Assembly: GCF_049701115.1 (NCBI RefSeq)
Contig: NZ_JBNATX010000029.1
Coordinates: 1-23,471, forward strand
Length of the DNA: 23,471 bases
Reading direction: 5' to 3'
Source of the DNA: Thermoanaerobacter sp049701115
GTDB lineage: Bacteria; Bacillota; Thermoanaerobacteria; Thermoanaerobacterales; Thermoanaerobacteraceae
Positions 1 through 5,320 of this stretch are shown here, piece after piece. The position numbers were made by a program, and so were the translations under genes. Below the pieces are notes generated by a model that was given only the letters and a program-made list of their open reading frames with translations, did no database searches and had not been told where the DNA came from. Positions within the stretch are counted from its first letter, which is position 1; every line of letters starts with the position of its first letter.

Positions 1-30
1 GCGAATCTGAATACATGCAAAAAAAACCTT

Positions 31-57
31 AAAGAGAGTACGTCTGGTACTCTCTTT
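31..57. terminator. Rho-independent terminator hairpin
   Basis: A perfect 11-bp stem (31-41 with 47-57) closes a 5-base loop. A T-rich tail follows on the + strand and an A-run precedes it (21-27, so a T-run on the - strand), so it could work in both directions. It most likely ends a + strand gene lying left of the window. Confidence 0.8.
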
Positions 58-74
58 CTTTATTGTATATTTTG

Positions 75-83
75 TGATAGAAT
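75..83 (+). promoter_or_regulatory. Possible extended -10 promoter for the DUF4364 gene
   Basis: TG-A-TAGAAT reads as an extended -10 element about 43 bases before the TTG start. The -35 region (55-60) is poor and lies in the tail of the preceding hairpin, so this is a weak call. Confidence 0.35.
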
Positions 84-125
84 TAATTTAAACGCACCAC
101 ATGTAGTGCAATGTGAGGTGGTAAT

Positions 126-641
126 TTGGCCTACGAAATACAAGAATTAGCGGAAAATAAACTTATAATTCTTTACATTTTGAATAGAATAAACATGCCT
201 ATCACAGACGAACAGCTTAGCAAAATCGTCCTGGATAACCGCCTTATGAATTATTTCTACCTAAAACAATACATAGATGAACTTATAGAAAGCGGATTTG
301 TCAGGATAGAGGAAGAAAAGTATCATATAACAGAAAAAGGAATAGAAATTTTAAAACTTTTTTTCACACGAATTCCCTTTGAAAGAAGGCAAAAAATAGA
401 CGAGTATATCCTACTTAACAAAGAAAAAATAAAACAAGAATCCCAGTATATAGCAACTTACTACAAAAAAGCCGAAAACCAGTATATAGCCAATTGCAAA
501 GTAGTAGAAAATGGCATTGTATTGATAGAATTAAACATAAACGTAGTAAACAGCGAACAGGCAAAGTTGATATGCGATAACTGGAAACAAAAATCACAGG
601 ATGTATACTCATATATAATCAAAGCCCTTACTGGTCAATGA
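126..641 (+). CDS. DUF4364 family protein (winged-helix-like regulator)
   Basis: A 171-residue protein. The sequence resembles the DUF4364 family of Firmicutes. The N-terminal part (about residues 8-80) looks like a winged-helix fold, with a helix-turn-helix stretch around ITDEQLSKIV and a wing ending near YHITEKG. The C-terminal half is mixed alpha/beta. The family has no proven role; a DNA-binding regulator is inferred from the fold. The start is TTG, chosen because GAGGTGG lies 5 bases upstream and no ATG or GTG fits better. The gene converges with the beta-propeller gene on the other strand, and the coding regions overlap by 14 bp at their ends. A hairpin with a T-run directly follows the stop. 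Confidence 0.8.
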   Translation: MAYEIQELAENKLIILYILNRINMPITDEQLSKIVLDNRLMNYFYLKQYIDELIESGFVRIEEEKYHITEKGIEILKLFFTRIPFERRQKIDEYILLNKEKIKQESQYIATYYKKAENQYIANCKVVENGIVLIELNINVVNSEQAKLICDNWKQKSQDVYSYIIKALTGQ

Positions 642-1599
642 GAAGGCCGGAGGGGTCTTTTTTTGTTTTTATTACCTTATATTTTTCCATACTCATCAGT
701 TCAAATACGTAGACTCTGTCGTCCCCTGAAGACGCTACATAGGCAAAATTGTTGAATATGACAAAATCCAAGGGAGCTTCTCCACAGTAGACTTCTTTCT
801 TTCTTCCACTCATCAAGTCTACTTGGCAAAAAGTATTTGAATAACCACTTAAAATATACAAAAAGTCTTTTTCCTTCGAAATCTTTATGAGTACTTTCCC
901 TACATCTATCTCATTTACAATTCTCAAGTCTTTTAGGTCTATTATAGAAACCTTTCCATTTCCTCCAGAATCAAAACAGTTGTTTGCCACATAAAGATAA
1001 TTTTCATCCTCTGAAAAAGCTATATCTACTGGACTTGACCTTAACATTACATAATCCAAAATCGTATAATGTTCCGGGTCAATCAACAAAATTTCGCCCG
1101 AATTCATATTGCTTATAAAAAACACATTGTGTTTCTTACTGTAGAGTATTCTTTGGGGATAACTTCCTACTTTGAATTGTCCCGTAACTCTTTTTTCCCC
1201 TATATCAAAAATACTAACAGAATTAGAATCTGCGTTCACAACGAAAATACACCCTTTGTATAAAACTCCATCCACAGGATAAAGGCCTACATACCAAGAT
1301 CCTTCAAATAGAAATTTTCCCCTATCTATAAGACTCACTGAATTATCATAACAATTAAGAGTATAAATTTTTTCTCTATCCATATCGAGAATCAATTTGC
1401 GTGGGCCACAGAGATATTTAGTATAAACATTTAAAGGAAGGTGCTTATTATTATAAGACTTAACCTTGACATAATCTCTCGAGAAAGTCATAAGGTCAAT
1501 CCTTTCAACAAAATCTTCTCCCATACTAGCTACATATAGATACAAAAGGCATCCCTCCACATACCAGTATAGTTTCATAATATGCAGAGGAATGCCCAC
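628..1599 (-). CDS. YVTN-type beta-propeller protein
   Basis: A 323-residue protein built of repeating beta-propeller blades. The recurring pattern is a hydrophobic strand ending in YVAN or FVVN, then N/D-S-V-S-I-F/I-D, with copies near SVSLIDRG, SVSIFDIG, GEILLIDP, KVSIIDLKD and RVYVFELM. This is typical of YVTN/NHL-like repeat proteins of the cytochrome-cd1/lactonase superfamily. No catalytic residues can be assigned and no signal peptide is visible, so it is probably cytoplasmic, or tethered through the neighbour. The GTG at 1599 is the likely start: a purine-rich AAGAAGAAAAG precedes it, while the ATG at 1578 has no ribosome site. It starts 31 bases after the upstream membrane-anchored protein, so the two are probably co-transcribed. 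No terminator is visible after its stop. Confidence 0.75.
   Translation of the reverse strand: MGIPLHIMKLYWYVEGCLLYLYVASMGEDFVERIDLMTFSRDYVKVKSYNNKHLPLNVYTKYLCGPRKLILDMDREKIYTLNCYDNSVSLIDRGKFLFEGSWYVGLYPVDGVLYKGCIFVVNADSNSVSIFDIGEKRVTGQFKVGSYPQRILYSKKHNVFFISNMNSGEILLIDPEHYTILDYVMLRSSPVDIAFSEDENYLYVANNCFDSGGNGKVSIIDLKDLRIVNEIDVGKVLIKISKEKDFLYILSGYSNTFCQVDLMSGRKKEVYCGEAPLDFVIFNNFAYVASSGDDRVYVFELMSMEKYKVIKTKKDPSGLLIDQ
643..664 (+). terminator. Terminator of the DUF4364 gene, inside the antisense coding region
   Basis: AAGGCC (643-648) pairs with GGTCTT (654-659, one G-T pair) around a 5-base loop, and a run of seven T follows from 658. It lies within the last codons of the opposing beta-propeller gene, so those codons also encode a terminator. 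Confidence 0.65.
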
Positions 1600-1630
1600 G
1601 GGAAACTTTTCTTCTTAAATACTCGAAGTG

Positions 1631-2269
1631 TTATCCCCCTACTTTCACATAATACGGAGCTTCACAACTTCTTTTTATGTGTATTCTATTTAAAACATCA
1701 TAAAATGTCATCTCAACATAAACCTTCCCTTCGCACACATATTCTCCTGTACCTGCTATAGGAATCAGAGCCATCTTTAATGTTATATCATTATTGTCTT
1801 CTTGATTCTCATTATAAAAAGTTGTAGCAAAAAACAATGAATTAATTTTCCAATAAGCTTCCCCACTATTGGACATGCTTACAACAAAGGGTTCCCCTAT
1901 TAAATATTTTCTCAAAAGTCCCGCTTTATTGTCGACTCCAGGAACCCATAGACCTTCTCCTTTATTATAAGGAGGCGTAACTTTTACTTTTACGGAAGAT
2001 AACACTATCCAATTCTCATTTTTGTAAATAGATTGGCTTAACCTTATCTGATACTTCTGCAATTTATTACCTCTATCAACATAACTGGGTCCGTAAATCT
2101 CTACTCTAATCCCATTTTCTACATTGTCAGCAAGTTTTTTATCCCAAGCAAAAGAAGTCACCTTATCAACTTGATTCGCGAGTTTAATTTCATTTATGTG
2201 TATTATTAAAACATTTACCAGAAGAGCAATAATTAAAATTACAAAAAACATTTTAAAATCTATTTTCAT
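1631..2269 (-). CDS. Membrane-anchored protein of unknown function
   Basis: A 212-residue protein that I do not recognise. Residues about 7-24 (FFVILIIALLVNVLIIHI) form one N-terminal membrane anchor or uncleaved signal. The rest is polar and strand-rich, suggesting an extracytoplasmic beta domain. The ATG at 2269 is preferred because AGGAG and AGAGG lie 4-10 bases upstream; the in-frame ATG at 2296 has no such site and would only add nine basic residues. It is the first gene of a probable pair with the beta-propeller gene, so an extracellular sensor or binding unit is conceivable but unproven. Confidence 0.7.
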   Translation of the reverse strand: MKIDFKMFFVILIIALLVNVLIIHINEIKLANQVDKVTSFAWDKKLADNVENGIRVEIYGPSYVDRGNKLQKYQIRLSQSIYKNENWIVLSSVKVKVTPPYNKGEGLWVPGVDNKAGLLRKYLIGEPFVVSMSNSGEAYWKINSLFFATTFYNENQEDNNDITLKMALIPIAGTGEYVCEGKVYVEMTFYDVLNRIHIKRSCEAPYYVKVGG

Positions 2270-2532
2270 TATTCCTCTTCTCCTTTTTATTTTCATACAA
2301 AAGCTTCTAATTTTTATATTAACAAACTTTCCTCTTCCAGTAAAGTACCAAAACCTTCAAAAAATCCTTCTAACACCTTGCTTTTGCAAATCTATCTGTA
2401 TATTTCTTCTTTTTTTCATTTTTTATATATCACCAATAAAATTTAGTTCCGCAAAACAAAAAAGCTTTTTTACTTTTTAAAATTTAAACAGATAAAAATA
2501 TCCCTCTTCATTTGAATTGGCGCAATAAAAAA
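2270..2532. other. AT-rich intergenic stretch without a supported gene
   Basis: This holds the upstream region of the membrane-anchored gene. A weak promoter-like pair on the - strand (TTTACT, 17 bases, TAATAT around 2315-2345) is the only signal seen. A + strand open frame here (2196-2480) has no ribosome site and a composition typical of random AT-rich sequence. Confidence 0.5.
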
Positions 2533-2568
2533 TCACCTCATTATTTTTCAATTTTATCAGTGAGGTGA
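2533..2568 (-). terminator. Terminator of the tRNA-Pro transcript
   Basis: On the - strand an 8-bp stem (TCACCTCA with TGAGGTGA) around a 20-base loop is followed by TTTTTTATTG. It lies 112 bases past the tRNA end and is the first terminator in that direction. On the + strand the same stem would mask the Shine-Dalgarno of a short open frame beginning at 2571. Confidence 0.7.
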
Positions 2569-2570
2569 CC

Positions 2571-2648
2571 ATGCATCTTACCGATATATTGTTGTCGTTA
2601 TTCGAATGTTCCAATTACTTTACAACTACACGTTTTTTTAGCCTGTAG
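2571..2648 (+). CDS. Possible 25-residue peptide
   Basis: An ATG preceded at ideal distance by GAGGTG (2562-2567) opens a 25-codon frame (begins MHLTDILLSLFECSN, ends TAG). No family is recognised. The ribosome site is one arm of the tRNA-unit terminator stem, so the match to the anti-Shine-Dalgarno may be chance. No clear + strand promoter is visible, so the call is tentative. Confidence 0.25.
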   Translation: MHLTDILLSLFECSNYFTTTRFFSL

Positions 2649-2679
2649 GTGAGTCCTGGAACATGCATGATTACTATTA

Positions 2680-2754
2680 TGGTCGGGGCAACAGGATTTG
2701 AACCTGCGACCTCACGGTCCCGAACCGCGCGCGCTACCGCTGCGCCATGCCCCG
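2680..2754 (-). tRNA. tRNA-Pro (anticodon CGG)
   Basis: A complete cloverleaf is visible on the - strand: acceptor stem CGGGGCA with TGCCCCG, D-arm GCGC/GCGC, anticodon stem CGCGG/CCGTG with loop TTCGGGA (anticodon at 2720-2722), five-base variable loop, T-arm GCAGG-TTCGAAT-CCTGT, discriminator A and an encoded CCA. It reads proline codon CCG. It has its own promoter just upstream and a distant terminator, so the primary transcript carries a trailer of more than 100 bases. Confidence 0.97.
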
Positions 2755-2763
2755 ACAGTGTTT

Positions 2764-2792
2764 ATTTTATCATATTCCCTGTATTTTTTCAA
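2764..2792 (-). promoter_or_regulatory. Promoter of the tRNA-Pro unit
   Basis: On the - strand TTGAAA (2792-2787), a 17-base spacer ending in TGA, and TAAAAT (2769-2764) form a good extended sigma-A promoter. Transcription would start about 2757, only a few bases ahead of the mature tRNA end. Confidence 0.75.
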
Positions 2793-2891
2793 TAAACAAA
2801 AACCCCAAAATAATTGCAAATTTATATGACATATAGGGCTATATTTTAAAAATTATCTTATATTCTGAAATTTTACTTTTTATTCTTGCAA

Positions 2892-2920
2892 TTGACAGAT
2901 AAATGAATAAGGTATATAAT
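2892..2920 (+). promoter_or_regulatory. Perfect consensus sigma-A promoter
   Basis: TTGACA (2892-2897), exactly 17 bases, then TATAAT (2915-2920): both hexamers match the consensus at every base. It drives the small cysteine-rich gene at 2952. Confidence 0.9.
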
Positions 2921-2951
2921 ATAAATATCAAAAATGTAAGGGGCGATCCTT

Positions 2952-3128
2952 ATGACATACTTTGAGATAACGATAATGCAGGAATTAAAGCCTATAAAAT
3001 TCAACTTTTTCACAATGAAGAAGTGTAATGCAATTACGTGCATCCATAATTGCAATGGTTTTTGCTGTGCTTATTCTCAAAATTCTAAATGCGATTTTGA
3101 AGAGGAAATCAAAATCCCTGAGCAATAA
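2952..3128 (+). CDS. Small cysteine-rich protein (58 residues), possible metal-binding
   Basis: ATG at 2952 opens a 58-residue frame with an AAGGGG ribosome site (2938-2943) 8 bases upstream. Seven cysteines and a histidine lie in residues 25-47, spaced C25-x4-C30-x3-C34-x3-C38-C39-x7-C47 with H32; this suggests metal binding or disulfides. The N-terminal third alternates hydrophobic and polar residues like a beta-hairpin, and the tail is acidic. There is a loose likeness to the small cysteine proteins of DUF1540, but I would not assign it. The perfect promoter, good ribosome site and following terminator show a self-contained and probably strongly expressed unit. The frame is easily missed because of its size. 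Cysteines counted from the sequence are at 25, 30, 34, 38, 39 and 47, so six lie in the motif. Confidence 0.75.
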   Translation: MTYFEITIMQELKPIKFNFFTMKKCNAITCIHNCNGFCCAYSQNSKCDFEEEIKIPEQ

Positions 3129-3138
3129 ATAATAACTT

Positions 3139-3162
3139 AAGCGGTCATTCTGGACCGCTTTT
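3139..3162. terminator. Shared bidirectional terminator
   Basis: An 8-bp stem (3139-3146 with 3153-3160) closes a 6-base loop, with a short T-run on the + strand side. It lies between the convergent stops of the cysteine-rich gene and the valS-folC operon and can serve both. Confidence 0.7.
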
Positions 3163-3166
3163 ACCA

Positions 3167-3396
3167 TTAGTCTACTATTTTTTCTGCCAATTCGCTTATG
3201 CTGTATTTTAACTTTTGTTCTCTAGCAATCCTTAAAAGCCTTAGGTATTCCTCTCTAGCAAAGTCGTACTTTAGTCGAGCTAATTTTATCTTAAGGTAGT
3301 TGTCATTTTCTAACATCTCTAAATTTCTCTCTGCTTCTTTCATTGCCTTTAGTGCTTTATCTATCTCCTGCAGCAATGAGTTACCTGTAATTTCCA
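3167..3396 (-). CDS. Small helical protein, possibly YaaL/DUF2508-like
   Basis: A 76-residue, almost wholly helical, charged protein. The pattern LLQEIDKALKAMKEAE ... ARLKYDFAREEYLRLLRIARE recalls the DUF2508 (YaaL) family, in which paired helices carry an A-x2-K/R-Y-x2-LL-x2-A motif. The match is by eye and only moderate. The ATG at 3396 is chosen because AAGGTGG lies 5 bases before it; the GTG at 3406 would put the start on the ribosome site itself. It is the last gene of the valS-GNAT-folC operon, followed by a shared terminator. No function is known. Confidence 0.6.
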
Positions 3397-3445
3397 TAAC
3401 AACCACCTTCTCTTCACGGGCTCTACATCTTTCATTATATTAAAA

Positions 3446-4732
3446 TCATTTTTTATTTAGTACTCCTCTTAACAATTTCCTCACATGTCCTATCATGTAA
3501 AGAGAACCGCAAAAAAGGACCATATCCTCTTCTCCAGCCATTTTTAATGCTTCATTTACTGCCTTGTCAATTTGATCTACTGCGAACACACTATTACTAG
3601 AAATTTTGCTGGCAAGGTCTCTTGCGCTGTAAGCTCTGTCGCTTAGCGGAGTAGTAGTTATAATTACATCTGCCGCAGGAGTTATGATATTAAGCATTTT
3701 ATCTACTTCTTTATCTTTGAGCATCCCAATAACCAAAATTAATCTCCTATAATTAAATAATTTTAGGCTTTCTTTCAGCACTGTCATCCCCTGCGAATTG
3801 TGTGCACCGTCTATTACTAAGTACGGCCTTTTTTTCATGACCTCTAATCTCCCAGGCCACTTCGCATTCATTAAGCCTCTTTTTATTGCCTCTTCGCTTA
3901 TCTGATATCCATAAATATTCTTAAGTTTTTGAACGACTTCCACCGCAAGAGAAGCATTATAAATCTGATGAGTACCCAGAAGAGTTATCTTCAAATCCTT
4001 AAAATTTTTATAATCAAAAACCTGAAAATCCGAATTTTGCTCTTTTATCACTATATTATTTTTATCCAGGATAGTTAAATAGGCTTCTCTTACCTCACAG
4101 GCATCACTAATCACTTTTAAGGCCTCTTCTTGCTGGTAAAAACTTACTGCAACTCCTTTCTTCTTTATTATCCCTGCTTTTTCATAGGCTATGTCTCCTA
4201 AGGTATTTCCAAGCTTATCCATATGGTCGTAATCAATAGAAGTTATAACTGAAACGAGAGAAGAAGAAATAGCATTTGTGGCATCAAATCTTCCCCCCAG
4301 TCCTACTTCCAGCACTACAAAGTCTACTTCTTCATCATAAAAGTATTTAAAAGCAATGGCAGTGATGACTTCAAACTCTGTAGGGTGATTATATCCTTCC
4401 TGCACCATCCTTGCAATTATTGGCTTTATGTACTCTACATAGTAAACGAGCTTTTCCCTGGAAATATTTTCTCCGTTTATTTTCATCCTCTCTTCAAACT
4501 CTTCAAGATAAGGAGAGGTATAAAGAGCCACTTTATAACCAGCTTCTTTTAAAATGCTGCTTATAAAAGAAGAAGTGGACCCTTTTCCATTGGTCCCTGC
4601 TACATGAATAATTTTAAGATTTTTTTCAGGATTCCCCATATATTCCAAAAGCCTTCTTATATTTTCAAGTCCTAATTTCATGCCGAACTTGTAAGTACTG
4701 TGAATGTACTGGATAGCCTCTTCATATGTCAT
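3446..4732 (-). CDS. folC: Folylpolyglutamate synthase / dihydrofolate synthase
   Basis: This cytoplasmic enzyme joins glutamate to dihydropteroate and extends the polyglutamate tail of folates, using ATP. Mur-ligase-type features are clear: P-loop GTNGKGS at residues 46-52, the folate-loop region TSPYLEEFEERMKING, LEVGLGGRFDATN at about 141-153, DYDHMDKLGNT with the metal-binding His, EKAGIIK, and the C-terminal-domain motif IDGAHNSQGM. The length (428) is normal. I prefer ATG 4732 to ATG 4741: the AGGGG site abuts the latter but lies 9 bases from the former, and family members usually begin M-x-Y-E-E-A. It sits 23 bases after the GNAT gene in an operon led by valS, a common arrangement in Firmicutes. 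Confidence 0.95.
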   Translation of the reverse strand: MTYEEAIQYIHSTYKFGMKLGLENIRRLLEYMGNPEKNLKIIHVAGTNGKGSTSSFISSILKEAGYKVALYTSPYLEEFEERMKINGENISREKLVYYVEYIKPIIARMVQEGYNHPTEFEVITAIAFKYFYDEEVDFVVLEVGLGGRFDATNAISSSLVSVITSIDYDHMDKLGNTLGDIAYEKAGIIKKKGVAVSFYQQEEALKVISDACEVREAYLTILDKNNIVIKEQNSDFQVFDYKNFKDLKITLLGTHQIYNASLAVEVVQKLKNIYGYQISEEAIKRGLMNAKWPGRLEVMKKRPYLVIDGAHNSQGMTVLKESLKLFNYRRLILVIGMLKDKEVDKMLNIITPAADVIITTTPLSDRAYSARDLASKISSNSVFAVDQIDKAVNEALKMAGEEDMVLFCGSLYMIGHVRKLLRGVLNKK

Positions 4733-4755
4733 TTGCCCCATCCCCTATTTTAAGT

Positions 4756-5301
4756 TTATAAAAATAATCCCATTAAAACCTCATCTACATATTCATCGCC
4801 TATTTTGAACTGCTTTTTTCTCCTCCCCTCTTCTATAAAACCAAATTTTTTATATAGATGTATGGCTACTTCATTAGTGCTAAACACGCTCAGACAAAGT
4901 TTCTCATAACCTCTACTCTTTGCCCAATTTATAGCCTCTTCAAAAAGCCTGGTGCCAATTCCTCTATTTCTAAAGCGCGCATCCACACTTATTCCTATTT
5001 CTCCAATATGCTGCACTTTTGGAGACCTTCCACCATAGTAGCGGAAAAGGGTGAGACAGCCTATAATCTCACCCCCATAATCTGCTACGAGAATCAGATC
5101 CTTGGTCCTGTCGAGATTTTTAATAAGCTGCCTCTCCTCTTCTTCCGTCCAGTTGAAGCTCTCCGATACTATATACACTTTTTCTTTTCCAACGCTATTT
5201 AAAAGTTTGACTATGCCCTTGGCATCTTTTACCTTCGCTTCCCTTATTACAATCTCTGGCTCTTTCTTTTGCCTTTTTAAATTTTTGAAAAGAGAAATCA
5301 T
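4756..5301 (-). CDS. GNAT family N-acetyltransferase
   Basis: A 181-residue acyl-CoA-dependent acetyltransferase. The GNAT core runs from about residue 17 (IVIREAKVKDAKGIVKL). The acetyl-CoA pyrophosphate loop R-N-R-G-I-G-T lies at 111-117, followed by helix LFEEAINWAKSRGY and the C-terminal N-x2-A-x2-LY-x-K-F-GF motif (VAIHLYKKFGF). It resembles the RimI/L-amino-acid acyltransferase branch. The substrate cannot be told. The start has a strong GGGGGAG site 5 bases upstream. It lies between valS (19-base gap) and folC in one operon, so T-box control of valS may also govern it. Confidence 0.85.
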   Translation of the reverse strand: MISLFKNLKRQKKEPEIVIREAKVKDAKGIVKLLNSVGKEKVYIVSESFNWTEEEERQLIKNLDRTKDLILVADYGGEIIGCLTLFRYYGGRSPKVQHIGEIGISVDARFRNRGIGTRLFEEAINWAKSRGYEKLCLSVFSTNEVAIHLYKKFGFIEEGRRKKQFKIGDEYVDEVLMGLFL

Positions 5302-5320
5302 AAAACTCCCCCTGACAGGA

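Noticed and set aside
2196..2480. 94-codon + strand open frame
   Set aside because: No ribosome site, overlaps the start of a supported - strand gene, and is a run of hydrophobic codons typical of AT-rich antisense.
2873..3167. Two 60-codon - strand open frames
   Set aside because: They are antisense to the 58-residue cysteine-rich gene and its promoter, and neither has a ribosome site.
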